From JAUWNJ01 sp034190305 (GTDB lineage Bacteria > Planctomycetota > Phycisphaerae > SM23-33), in contig JAXHSV010000047.1 in NCBI GenBank assembly GCA_034190305.1, positions 1-16,428 on the forward strand: a stretch of DNA of 16,428 nt. Direction: 5' to 3'. Below the pieces are notes generated by a model. That model saw only the letters and a program-made list of their open reading frames with translations. It made no database searches and was not told the DNA's origin. This document shows positions 7,679 through 15,224 of this stretch, piece by piece. Each line of letters starts with the position of its first letter. Position 1 is the stretch's first letter. A program made the position numbers and the translations under genes.

Positions 7679-8557
7679 TTAATACCTTGCCCAGTCAAGA
7701 TTGCGCCCAATTAGAAGTTCGAATTTATTACTGTTCTGGCGACTTTTCATCGCCACAGTTTCGTATTCAAAACCATATTCGTCGGCCCATTTTTCAACAT
7801 CGGCTGTGTTATCATATGTAATGAGAAAATCGCCTTTTACCGTGCTCATAATTTTGAATAAGTTTTCGTGGTCGATTTCTGAATGGCGGTAGAGTCTTTT
7901 TCCTGCAATCGTATATGGCGGGTCAACAAAAAAAACGGAATCGGTTAGGCGTGCATATTCCCTGATGGTTTCCAGGCCGTCTTCATTTCTGAACTCGATT
8001 TGTTTCTTGATTTCTGCGATGGCCTTGATTCGCTTCGCCAACGTGTCGGCGTACCAGCGAGAACTTATACCATTCCCGTTTTCCCCTTTTTTCATCAGGC
8101 TAGCGCCTGGGGCCATGATACCACCATGCTGAACGCGATTCCTCAGCAGTGCAGCAAACGCCCGATCTTCAAGTGAGCGATTATACGACGTAAGAACACG
8201 CTTGACATTCTCAATCGTAAGGTCGAAACAAAGAATTCGGTCCGCCAACTTTGAGCCTTTTTCGTTCAGGATTGTTCGCCATACCGCAGCAACATCCCTG
8301 TCCAATTCGACAAGGATTACCCTTTCAGCCAGTTCTTCAAAAGCGACTGTAAGTCCTGCAATCCCTCCGCCCGCGAAAGGTTCGATAAATCTTTTCGGCT
8401 TGTCCGGCAGGCTGGCCAACCAGCGGCGAAGATGCGGAACAAGCCAAGTCTTGCCCCCCGGATAGCGAAAGGGACTCCGTTGAGGCACGGAAGACACATT
8501 AACAATCTGTTGAAGGGGCGAAAACTGCGCCGTCGGTTGACTGGTACTCAAAGGCAT
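7679..8557 (-). CDS. D12-class (Dam-like) DNA N6-adenine methyltransferase
   Basis: The 292-residue protein has the D12-class (alpha group) motif order: SPFRYPGGK (28-36, motif X), FIEPFAGGG (57-65, motif I, S-adenosylmethionine binding) and the catalytic DPPY (212-215, motif IV). These enzymes methylate adenine N6 in a short target. Its length matches Dam-type enzymes. It would protect host DNA from the convergent NotI-like nuclease; its TAA abuts the TAA of that gene with zero spacing. The start is uncertain: ATG at 8557 is preferred because the upstream frame (to TTG at 8653) reads as hydrophobic, non-conserved sequence, but neither candidate has a good ribosome site. Confidence 0.9.
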   Translation of the reverse strand: MPLSTSQPTAQFSPLQQIVNVSSVPQRSPFRYPGGKTWLVPHLRRWLASLPDKPKRFIEPFAGGGIAGLTVAFEELAERVILVELDRDVAAVWRTILNEKGSKLADRILCFDLTIENVKRVLTSYNRSLEDRAFAALLRNRVQHGGIMAPGASLMKKGENGNGISSRWYADTLAKRIKAIAEIKKQIEFRNEDGLETIREYARLTDSVFFVDPPYTIAGKRLYRHSEIDHENLFKIMSTVKGDFLITYDNTADVEKWADEYGFEYETVAMKSRQNSNKFELLIGRNLDWARY

Positions 8558-8618
8558 AATGACATTTTTACTACTTACGGTAACAGATAGGAAGAAAAAA
8601 GAAGTCCGGCAAGAAACA

Positions 8619-8683
8619 GTGACCTTCCATACTATTCGGCGCAGGAGTGACAATTTTCCAAAACAGGTGACAAACAGTTGACA
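8619..8683. repeat. TGACA-type direct repeats between methyltransferase and prepilin gene
   Basis: GTGACA occurs at 8647-8652 and exactly 20 bp later at 8667-8672, with TTGACA at 8678-8683 and GTGAC at 8619-8623, all in the same orientation. Spaced repeats of this kind resemble the multiple terminal repeats at the ends of some insertion sequences, but no transposase is present. They could equally be a regulator-binding site for the divergent genes. The short region holds no gene. Confidence 0.35.
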
Positions 8684-8709
8684 CCCCCGCTGCGGCGCGC
8701 GATGGTACT

Positions 8710-9723
8710 TTGCAACTGTTACGAAGAGAGGCTGGGTCGGGTGTGTTGGGCAGAGGGTCGGACAGAAAATCCGTGCGGTTTTCCCCCGCAGTCGGCTGCG
8801 AGAAAAGGGGATTTACCCTTACCGAACTGCTCATCGTCGCTGCAATCCTGGCTTTACTGCTGGCGATGCTGGTTCCGTCGCTTTCGGCGGCGCGTCGTCA
8901 GGTGTCAATGTCGGCTTGTGCGGTGCAGATGCGCGGCGTCGGCGTGGCGCTGAGGCACTTTGCCGTCGGAAACCGAAATTGTCTTCCGCCTTTCGCATTC
9001 AGCGATTACGACGGCAACCTCCCGCTCAGCGGGCACTGGGGCGGATGGAGCCAGGCGGGCGACCCGGATTGCTTCGGCAGGGAATATAAAGGATGCATGG
9101 AAAACGTCAATCTTTATCGGCTCGTCTCCGACGGTTACATCACGGCGGGGCATCTAATCTGCCCGGGGGCCGAAGTATCCGTAACCGACGGTTCAAGCAG
9201 TTACTTTCCCTACACGTCCAAGTTCAGCACTTATTGCCTGCGCATGCCTTACAGCAGGGACCTTTTCCGCGCCGCCCCTTCCCTGGCTGGTTGGGCCGGA
9301 TTGGGACCGCTGGGCATATACACTCAGTCAGCCGGGGGAGAAAAAATCCAGTTCGGATGGGGAAAATCGACCGTTCCGCTGGTACGCACCGACCTGACAT
9401 ACCGAGAGGTCAACCCAGCCGACAACGAGCAGCGAACTATGAGTTTCGCCGATGGGGCGATAATAAGCGATACGTTCTGGTATCAGGATCGAGACATGCC
9501 GGCAGAGGAAATGCCCGGACTGACCGCTTACAAAGTCCGCGCCGGGTGGTGTCATGGCCTGAGGTTCAACGTCCTGTTCGGCGACGGGTCAGTCGAGGGA
9601 ATTTCCGATGACGGGACGGTCGAAGCGAATTCCGTCGGGCCTGACTCCGCTCCGCCCGACGACGGAGCGAACTTCGCCTCTTACGCAATTAAAGTCTGGC
9701 GATATTTCGAAGACAATCGATGA
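8710..9723 (+). CDS. Prepilin-like exported protein with H-X9-DG C-terminal motif
   Basis: The 337-residue protein has a type IV prepilin/type II pseudopilin N terminus: KRG|FTLTELLIVAAILALLLAMLVPSLSAA, with predicted prepilin-peptidase cleavage after G34, the conserved Glu at mature position 5 (E39) and one transmembrane helix. Near the C terminus, H282 is followed after nine residues by D292-G293, the H-X9-DG motif characteristic of a large planctomycete family of pseudopilin-like proteins. Role in a pilus or secretion-like system is inferred from the family only. The start is poorly defined: 8710 is TTG without a ribosome site, and GTG at 8743 has GAGAGG 11 nt upstream. The leader is long for a prepilin, so the true start may be downstream. 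Confidence 0.82.
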   Translation: MQLLRREAGSGVLGRGSDRKSVRFSPAVGCEKRGFTLTELLIVAAILALLLAMLVPSLSAARRQVSMSACAVQMRGVGVALRHFAVGNRNCLPPFAFSDYDGNLPLSGHWGGWSQAGDPDCFGREYKGCMENVNLYRLVSDGYITAGHLICPGAEVSVTDGSSSYFPYTSKFSTYCLRMPYSRDLFRAAPSLAGWAGLGPLGIYTQSAGGEKIQFGWGKSTVPLVRTDLTYREVNPADNEQRTMSFADGAIISDTFWYQDRDMPAEEMPGLTAYKVRAGWCHGLRFNVLFGDGSVEGISDDGTVEANSVGPDSAPPDDGANFASYAIKVWRYFEDNR

Positions 9724-9732
9724 TGCCGGTAG

Positions 9733-9782
9733 CCCGTAGTCAGTGAAAACAGCCTTGCCTCAAGAAGGATGCTGACTACAGG
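9733..9782. terminator. Stem-loop between convergent genes, possible terminator
   Basis: Arms cccgtagtcag (9733-9743) and ctgactacagg (9772-9782) form an 11-bp stem with one G-T pair. A short CCTT/AAGG stem can form inside the loop. It starts 10 bp after the plus-strand prepilin stop and ends about 30 bp before the HEAT-repeat gene stop, the expected place for a shared terminator. The T-rich stretch on the plus strand begins only some 12 bp beyond the stem, so intrinsic termination is uncertain. Confidence 0.38.
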
Positions 9783-9812
9783 TTACTGACCACTTCTTTT
9801 CATTTTTTGTTA

Positions 9813-12050
9813 TTACCCGGCGGTTTTAATGAGTTCCTTGACTTTTTCCGACGGCAGCGACAGGGCGCCCATCGTCTGGGCGGCTGCGTTGCGGATATCC
9901 AGCGAACCGTCGCCCATTACGTCGTCAATGACGGCCCGGACCTGCTTTTCGGTAAGTTGGTTTCCGAACCGGCGGACCGACTCGCTCAAGGCTGTGTATG
10001 CGGCGATGCGTGTCTGCTCCGCCGCTTCGGTATCGACTGCCAGTGCGGCGATTGCCGCCTGCGCCTCGACGGCGCGGAACTGCGCCAATGCCTGGGCCGA
10101 TGCGATACGCACCTCGTCGCGCTTGTCGGACATCGCGGCGATGAGACTTTTAGTTGCGTCGGTCAGGTCATAGACCGGATTATTCGTCATAGCCAGAAGT
10201 CGCAGGCATTTGGCGGCGCGGATGGACCATTCAACGGCCTGGGCTTCGTCCATCGCTGCGGCGCCGGAGGCCTTTTCCGATGCGGATTTGATCGCCTCGG
10301 CCAATCCTGCTGCATCGAGACCTTCATCGCTCAGGACAATGACGAGGGAATCGTTCTTTGCGAGGTTATTGACGGCGGCGACATCGCCCTGTGCGGTAAT
10401 TATGATAACGGGCGTCCGGGCAAGGACGGCTTCGGTCCGGAGTGCTGCGACGGCATCGGTAAAATCAGGAGCGGTTATCTTCGACGACAGCACTACCAGG
10501 TCAAGCCCTCCGCCGGACCGTGCGGTCTGGACGGCCTTGGCGAAGGACATATCGTCGATGACATTGCACCCGCTGCCGCGAAGGAGGTCCTTTACCTTGT
10601 TTCGGTGGTCGAGGTCGGGGTCGGCCAGAACGACGGTCGGCGTTCCGGTGGCGCGAAGGGCCTCGGTAAGAACCGGAACGACCAGGTGCCATCCGGGAAA
10701 CCGCTTCTGCGGAAGGGAAGAACCGAGCGCCTCGGCGGCGAGGTATCGCACACGTCGCGACGGATAAGTCAAAGCCGCCACCAGCGGCTGGGCGCCGCCG
10801 GCGACCGTGGCGACAAGATTCTTGGCGCCGGTGGTCTGACCAAGGGCTTTAATCGCCACCAGGGCGACTTCAACGTCACCGTCCTTCATCGCTATGTTCA
10901 GAACTCGCTGGAGGTATCCGGCGCCGGCGGCAAGGGCGGTGAAATTCGCCCCGGGCTGACCGGCTTGGTGAGTCGGATCCTTTGCGCCTGCGAGGTTGGC
11001 TTCCTTGCGAAGGTTGGCCGCTATCCATATAACCACCGCCGGGTCGAACTCGTTGTCGTGTGCCAATGCCCGGCGAGCCGAACGCATCGCATAAACCTCA
11101 TTGAAAATGCTGACGGGAACAACCTTGTAAGTCAGCCCCAGACCCTCCTGCCAGTACCAGACGTTGGCTGTGTCGTAACGCGAATCGGGGTTGCAGGATT
11201 CCTCGCGGTTGTAGTATTTCAGCGCCAGGTCATAGAACAGTTCGGCAACCGGTTTTTTCAGCGCAACCCTTCCGCAACAGGAAGACAGCGCGCTGAGTGC
11301 GGCGTTTTGCGTCCGTTCCATCAGGCCCTTCTGGTCGGCGAGTTCCTTCAGGTACGGTCCCGCCTGCGGATATTCGATCTTTCCGAGCGTCCGGCAGATT
11401 ACCTCTTTGACGGCGGGATCTTCGACCGCCAGCGCCGCTGAAAGCGCGCGGACCACGGAAACCCTCCCAGACACACCCTGTTGCCTTCCTCCAAGCCGGG
11501 GAAGAACGGTAACAATTCGCTCTCGTAGAAGGGAATCGGTTTTGACATCGGTAAGTTTGTTGATCATCTGGGGCACGGCGTATTCGCCGGCGTCGATCAG
11601 CCGATCGGTCGCCTCAAGGAACTGCCGGGGGTTTCCGCCAAGCATATCAATCCATCGTGCTATCTCGGCAGGGTCTGTGCGCACCGCCCGCGCGCCGGCA
11701 TCGATAATACCGGCAATCTTATCAACAATCGGTCCGAGGTCCTTGAGCGCCCGTCCGCGCGCAAGGATCAGGCTGCTGGGGTCTCTTCCCTTCTCGGTCT
11801 TTACCGACAGGTTATATAAGTTACGAGGATCGGGGTTGGCGTCGATGATTGCCTGGCCGTAACTACCGGCGACTTCAGGACGTGCCAGAAGGATGTAATG
11901 GAGAAAATTATCCCACAGGTCGGATAATTTTTCTTTTTCCGCAGCACCGGTCGGCGGAACAGTCTGCTGGGCCGATACCAGACACGCCGTCAACGCCAAA
12001 ACCAAAACAATCTCCACGCCGACAATCGCATTAGACTTAAACTTTCGCAT
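9813..12050 (-). CDS. Exported HEAT-repeat protein with embedded pseudo-receiver domain
   Basis: The 745-residue protein starts with a signal sequence (MRKFKS, hydrophobic 8-25). It contains both a possible lipobox LTAC (20-23) and a signal-peptidase-I-like VSA|QQ site, so it is either a lipoprotein or soluble in the periplasm. Alpha-helical HEAT-type repeats cover roughly 150-470 and 600-745 (for example VRYLAAEALG and VRIASAQALAQF). Between them, residues about 471-590 read like a response-regulator receiver: VVLADPDLDHRNKV, LDLVVLSS, TPVIIITAQ and VIVLSDE. The phosphoacceptor position is Ser rather than Asp, and the conserved Lys is lost. The start has GGGAG 5 nt upstream, and a near-consensus promoter precedes it. 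It appears monocistronic. Function unknown; scaffolding or protein-protein interaction is likely for HEAT repeats. Confidence 0.85.
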   Translation of the reverse strand: MRKFKSNAIVGVEIVLVLALTACLVSAQQTVPPTGAAEKEKLSDLWDNFLHYILLARPEVAGSYGQAIIDANPDPRNLYNLSVKTEKGRDPSSLILARGRALKDLGPIVDKIAGIIDAGARAVRTDPAEIARWIDMLGGNPRQFLEATDRLIDAGEYAVPQMINKLTDVKTDSLLRERIVTVLPRLGGRQQGVSGRVSVVRALSAALAVEDPAVKEVICRTLGKIEYPQAGPYLKELADQKGLMERTQNAALSALSSCCGRVALKKPVAELFYDLALKYYNREESCNPDSRYDTANVWYWQEGLGLTYKVVPVSIFNEVYAMRSARRALAHDNEFDPAVVIWIAANLRKEANLAGAKDPTHQAGQPGANFTALAAGAGYLQRVLNIAMKDGDVEVALVAIKALGQTTGAKNLVATVAGGAQPLVAALTYPSRRVRYLAAEALGSSLPQKRFPGWHLVVPVLTEALRATGTPTVVLADPDLDHRNKVKDLLRGSGCNVIDDMSFAKAVQTARSGGGLDLVVLSSKITAPDFTDAVAALRTEAVLARTPVIIITAQGDVAAVNNLAKNDSLVIVLSDEGLDAAGLAEAIKSASEKASGAAAMDEAQAVEWSIRAAKCLRLLAMTNNPVYDLTDATKSLIAAMSDKRDEVRIASAQALAQFRAVEAQAAIAALAVDTEAAEQTRIAAYTALSESVRRFGNQLTEKQVRAVIDDVMGDGSLDIRNAAAQTMGALSLPSEKVKELIKTAG

Positions 12051-12106
12051 AACATCTCCCGGTAAAGGTATAGGGTGCTCCAAATCATTCTGTTCAGTAC
12101 CGCATA

Positions 12107-12134
12107 ATTATAGATTCGCGCCGGTACCTGTCAA
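12107..12134 (-). promoter_or_regulatory. Sigma-70-type promoter of the HEAT-repeat gene
   Basis: On the minus strand TTGACA (12129-12134) is followed after 16 bp by a perfect TATAAT (12107-12112), placing transcription start near 12100, about 50 nt upstream of the ATG at 12050. A 6-bp inverted repeat, GTACCG (12097-12102) and CGGTAC (12122-12127), brackets the -10 element and could be an operator. Confidence 0.7.
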
Positions 12135-12180
12135 CAAATTGTGGCGGCGTAATTGACCGTAAAAATCCGAATCCAGCCAA

Positions 12181-13128
12181 TCAGCCTTCCGCATCGGGAG
12201 CGGGGAATTTCGGCATCCTCCCTTCAAGGACTAACACTACGTCATAGACCACCTCGCACATAGCCGACAACGCCGCAGGAACGCGAGCGGCAATATGAGG
12301 CGTAAGAATCACATTTCGAAGCCCGAACAGCGGATAATCCGCCGGTGGAGGTTCAGGCTCGTGGCAGTCAATGGCTGCGCCGGAGAGGCGACCGGACCGC
12401 AAGGCGTCGGCAAGGTCGCCTGCCGACACGCATGCGCCGCGAGCGGCGTTTATCAACTGCGAACCGCTCTTGAACCGCCTCAGCGCCTCGGCGTTTATCA
12501 GGTTCCGCGTCAGGTCCGTCAGGGGAACATGCAGAGTTACAATGTCGCTGCGGGCATAGAGAGTCGGTTTATCGACGGCGTCGGCGGGGTAATCCAGTGC
12601 GATGTCCCTGATGTCGTTATAGGCGACCTCCATTCCAAGTCCGACAGCCGCCCGTCCCACACGAGAACCGATACGACCGGTTCCGATTATCCCCAGTGTC
12701 AGAGACGAGAGGAATCGTCCGAATTTATTCTTGCGCGTAGCGAGAAATTCTTCGCCGCTGACCGGCCCGGACATCGGCCAGAATCGGCGGTTCAGTTTGA
12801 TGATCATGCCGATCGTGTAATCGACGACAGCCAGAGTGTTGGCTTCGGGCGTATGGACGACTTCGACACCGCGCGCCCGGCAGGCGGATACGTCTATGTT
12901 CTCCAGCGCAACGCCCGCCCTGCCGACGACCTTCAGGTTCGCCGCGCGGTCCAAAAGCGACTGGTTCACCTGCGTGTAAGTCCGAACCACAAGCCCGTCA
13001 GCGGCTCCAATGTGCTCATCGAGGCCGGCGGGATCGACTCGTCGGACTTCGGCGTGAGCGGAAAGGTATTCCATACTCGGCTCGTCCAGGGGTTCAGCCA
13101 CTATGACTATCGGCATCTTCTTCGACAT
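12181..13128 (-). CDS. D-isomer-specific 2-hydroxyacid dehydrogenase (SerA-like)
   Basis: The 315-residue protein has the two-domain layout of NAD-dependent D-2-hydroxyacid dehydrogenases: Rossmann motif LGIIGTGRIGSRVG with GxGxxG at 149-154, Asp172 at the end of the second strand (favours NAD over NADP), catalytic Arg230 in NAARGACV, Glu257 in DCHEPEP and His278 in TPHIA. It lacks the C-terminal ACT region of long phosphoglycerate dehydrogenases. Substrates could be 3-phosphoglycerate, glyoxylate/glycerate or another 2-oxoacid; sequence alone does not decide. The start at 13128 lacks a clear Shine-Dalgarno sequence, and ATG at 13116 is an alternative. It lies 53 bp downstream of the CBM48 gene in the same orientation, so the two may form an operon. 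Confidence 0.9.
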   Translation of the reverse strand: MSKKMPIVIVAEPLDEPSMEYLSAHAEVRRVDPAGLDEHIGAADGLVVRTYTQVNQSLLDRAANLKVVGRAGVALENIDVSACRARGVEVVHTPEANTLAVVDYTIGMIIKLNRRFWPMSGPVSGEEFLATRKNKFGRFLSSLTLGIIGTGRIGSRVGRAAVGLGMEVAYNDIRDIALDYPADAVDKPTLYARSDIVTLHVPLTDLTRNLINAEALRRFKSGSQLINAARGACVSAGDLADALRSGRLSGAAIDCHEPEPPPADYPLFGLRNVILTPHIAARVPAALSAMCEVVYDVVLVLEGRMPKFPAPDAEG

Positions 13129-13181
13129 AATGCCCGATAGTCTATCCCCCCGCCGGGTAAAGTGGAAGCGTGTCCGTCACG

Positions 13182-13484
13182 TTACGCCGCGATTGCCGTG
13201 GGAAGTTCCGTCGCCGGAACGTGAACGATGCTGTTTAGGCCGAAACGTCCCGGTTCGACGCCGAAGGCGGAAAAATCCGTGTACCATTGTCCGTCGGCGA
13301 TGTAACGAAAGCGGTAATCCCCCGCCGGCAGCGGCAGGCGAAGCACCCAGTACCCGTCGTCCTGGCGAACCATATCGAGCTGATCGGACCGCCATCCGTT
13401 AAAATCGCCGCTCAGGAACACTCGAGTCGCATAGGGGCGGTAAAAGCGAAATTCCGCGTGCCCATCCGTGTGCAACGTTACCAT
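13182..13484 (-). CDS. Stand-alone CBM48 (AMPK-type glycogen-binding) protein
   Basis: The 100-residue protein consists almost entirely of one early-set/CBM48 domain: FRFYRPYATRVFLSGDFNGW (12-31), WVLRLPLPAGDYRFRYIADG (46-65) and a final NSIVHV strand. These match the N-terminal alpha-glucan-binding modules of branching enzymes, isoamylases and AMPK beta subunits. No catalytic domain follows; the frame ends at 13182. The start has AAGGG about 6 nt upstream. No signal peptide, so cytoplasmic. It may target a partner to glycogen or act as a regulatory module. Its neighbour is a 2-hydroxyacid dehydrogenase, with no glycogen enzyme in the window. Confidence 0.88.
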   Translation of the reverse strand: MVTLHTDGHAEFRFYRPYATRVFLSGDFNGWRSDQLDMVRQDDGYWVLRLPLPAGDYRFRYIADGQWYTDFSAFGVEPGRFGLNSIVHVPATELPTAIAA

Positions 13485-13597
13485 AGGTTACCCTTTCCGT
13501 AGCAGGACGACGATTACATCGGCGTCCAAATCGGCAGGATTAAGTAACGATTGTGCGGATTAGGTAAATTTTTTCACTTCCAGAGAATTCGCGGATT

Positions 13598-13644
13598 AAA
13601 AAACCAGGCCCGCGGAGCGCGAAGGCGCAATCCGCGGGCTTGGT
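13598..13644 (-). terminator. Intrinsic terminator after the PEP-CTERM gene cluster
   Basis: Arms accaggcccgcgga (13603-13616) and tccgcgggcttggt (13631-13644) form a 14-bp GC-rich stem with one wobble pair, extended inward by gcgc/gcgc. On the minus strand the stem is followed by six T residues (13598-13603). It lies about 80 nt downstream of the last PEP-CTERM gene and insulates it from the CBM48 gene. Confidence 0.85.
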
Positions 13645-13722
13645 CCCGCTTACAACCGAACATTACATTCGATAAATAAACTTACCTTGTTTTCCGGTGG
13701 AGAAACACACCGCTCCCTTTGC

Positions 13723-14367
13723 CTATCTGCGTCTGCGAAGCAGGGGAAGGCAGGCACCCAGCGCCAGAAGCGTCATAGTCGCCGGTTCGGGAACACACAT
13801 TGTGTGAACCACTATCTCCGAGATGTTGGTGGACTCTGGAAATTCCATCTCGATGGTTTCTTCGGGCGGATTCCCCGGAATTACGATATCCCATGTGAAA
13901 ACGTACCAATTGGCGTTCGGCAACTGGATCGGTCCTCTCGGCTGAGAGGCGCCGGGCGGATTGGTCGTCGGACCACCCGGATCCCCGGCCTTGTCTGATG
14001 TAATCTGGAACAGGATCAGTTTGACCTTGTTCGGATCGGGATTGTTCTGGACGGTAACTTTCACTTTTCCGCCGCCCGGACCGATATGCCAGGTGGGTAT
14101 GTCAACATCGTTAGGTCCCGGTACGATGTCCGGATATTCACCGTTGACAACCTCCACGAACGGCTCACCGAATTTATTATCCATTTCGACCGGGTACGTG
14201 GGATTCTCGGCAAACTCCCATCGCTGATAGGTGGTAACACCACCTTCCCACTGTGGATCCGTCGGGTCTTCTTCCCATGGCGGGTCATAGACGTCTTCAG
14301 CCATTACCGGTGTGACTATAAGCGTCAGAATGGCCAGCAGCATTATTGTTTTCGTTGCCATTTCCAT
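13723..14367 (-). CDS. PEP-CTERM exported protein, paralogue A
   Basis: The 214-residue protein has a signal peptide (hydrophobic 8-20, likely cleavage after VMA at 23). Its C-terminal sorting tail at 192-214 begins VPEPATMTLLALG, continues as a hydrophobic helix and ends in RRRR. Such tails are processed by exosortase (EpsH-type) systems for export and anchoring in the envelope or matrix. The middle part is related to the next gene upstream: both have a WEF...FGEP block, a PNxxKxxxxQITS block and a final IxxIVVxTxC strand just before the tail. Function unknown; the all-beta look would suit a binding or adhesion module. The start has AAGGAG 8 nt upstream. No exosortase gene is in the window. 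Confidence 0.86.
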   Translation of the reverse strand: MEMATKTIMLLAILTLIVTPVMAEDVYDPPWEEDPTDPQWEGGVTTYQRWEFAENPTYPVEMDNKFGEPFVEVVNGEYPDIVPGPNDVDIPTWHIGPGGGKVKVTVQNNPDPNKVKLILFQITSDKAGDPGGPTTNPPGASQPRGPIQLPNANWYVFTWDIVIPGNPPEETIEMEFPESTNISEIVVHTMCVPEPATMTLLALGACLPLLRRRR

Positions 14368-14407
14368 ATTCTGTACTCCTTTCTTTCCGTTTTGCCGGTA
14401 TTGTTCC

Positions 14408-14423
14408 GGCCCGCTACAAGCGG
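14408..14423 (-). other. Intercistronic hairpin between PEP-CTERM paralogues
   Basis: CCGCT/AGCGG (plus-strand ccgctacaagcgg, 14411-14423) forms a short stem about 22 nt after the upstream stop and 41 nt before the next start. No T-run follows on the transcribed strand, so it is not a standard terminator. The position matches the hairpin at 15202-15224, which suggests a shared processing, stabilising or attenuating role. Confidence 0.4.
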
Positions 14424-14445
14424 TATTTGTTCCATGTTCTGTTTT

Positions 14446-15156
14446 TTATTTTTTACGTCGTCGCAGGATCATGCCCATCCCGCCCAGTCCCAGCAACGCC
14501 ATCGTCGCCGGTTCGGGTATGCACTCGGTATCTACGACAATCTGGTCGATTACCGTGCAGTAGGGAACTTCAATTGTGATTTCTTCCGATTCAGGGTTCG
14601 GTCGAATTGTCAGGCCGTAGTTGTAGGTGTACCACGAACTACCGGGAAACGGCGGCGCGGGGGAACCTTCCTGGGCATTAGGCCTGCCGGTCGGGAACGT
14701 GCCGGACGTGTACTCACTCGCGCTTCCGTTACCCGTCGTCGTGACGCCCGTAGGCTGCTTGGAAGAGGTAATCTGGAGGAAGATACGTTTGTACTCATTC
14801 GGTTCTTCGTTGTTCGCTATTGTCAGTGTGATTTTTCCTCCAGTCTCGCTCGTGCAGTGCCATCCGGTACATGTGTCCGTCCCGGTCCCGTCCGGGTTCG
14901 GGTCTCCTATCCCCGGAGGACACGGCCAGCTGTCCGACCATTCCCATCCGCCGGTGGGTAATTCAGCATAAGGCTCCCCGAAGGTATTCGTGAATTCCTC
15001 GGGGAAAGACAGCAACTGGTTCGTGCTGAACTCCCAATGCTCGAACGTGCTGTACGGCGCGGTTCGGTCCCACCCGTCAAGCGGCCCGTAGTCCCTTGCG
15101 GCGGCCGGGGCGACCGCTAACGCCAAAACAGCCAGAAATATCAACGTCTTTCTCAT
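14446..15156 (-). CDS. PEP-CTERM exported protein, paralogue B
   Basis: The 236-residue protein has a signal peptide (MRKTLIFLAVLALAVAPAAA, cleavage predicted after residue 20) and a sorting tail at 213-236: IPEPATMALLGLGG, a hydrophobic helix and RRRKK. The body shares the WEF, FGEP, KITLTI, QITSSK and IDQIVVDTEC blocks with paralogue A but is longer, with a Ser/Thr/Gly/Pro-rich insert (SASEYTSGTFPTGRP region) and extra cysteines around CPPG...CTGWHC. The start at 15156 is chosen for its AAGGAGTACA ribosome site, nearly identical to that of paralogue A, and because the upstream extension would bury the signal peptide. Product is exported; role unknown. Confidence 0.86.
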   Translation of the reverse strand: MRKTLIFLAVLALAVAPAAARDYGPLDGWDRTAPYSTFEHWEFSTNQLLSFPEEFTNTFGEPYAELPTGGWEWSDSWPCPPGIGDPNPDGTGTDTCTGWHCTSETGGKITLTIANNEEPNEYKRIFLQITSSKQPTGVTTTGNGSASEYTSGTFPTGRPNAQEGSPAPPFPGSSWYTYNYGLTIRPNPESEEITIEVPYCTVIDQIVVDTECIPEPATMALLGLGGMGMILRRRKK

Positions 15157-15201
15157 TTTTTGTACTCCTTTATCTTTACATGTCATTTCCGATGCAACTT
15201 G

Positions 15202-15224
15202 CCAGGTCCGCAACCAGCGGCCTG
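15202..15224 (-). other. Intercistronic hairpin upstream of paralogue B
   Basis: Plus-strand ccaggtccgc and gcggcctg around the loop aacca form an 8-bp stem with one bulged base. It lies 17 nt beyond the stop of the C39-like gene and 46 nt before the start of paralogue B, with no T-run after it. Placement and core (CCGC...GCGG) resemble the hairpin at 14408-14423. Confidence 0.42.

Noticed and set aside
8678..8711. Promoter with TTGACA at 8678-8683 for the prepilin gene
   Set aside because: No acceptable -10 box lies 16-18 bp downstream; the only TA-rich hexamer is about 22 bp away and overlaps the proposed start.
9807..11441. A 544-codon plus-strand open frame
   Set aside because: It is antisense to the HEAT-repeat gene, whose minus-strand product has a signal peptide, regular repeats, a ribosome site and a promoter. 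The plus-strand translation is low in recognisable structure and arises from high-GC codon bias.
14086..14961. A 291-codon plus-strand open frame across two PEP-CTERM genes
   Set aside because: It spans an intercistronic gap and is antisense to two genes with signal peptides and sorting tails; its translation is Arg-rich and featureless.
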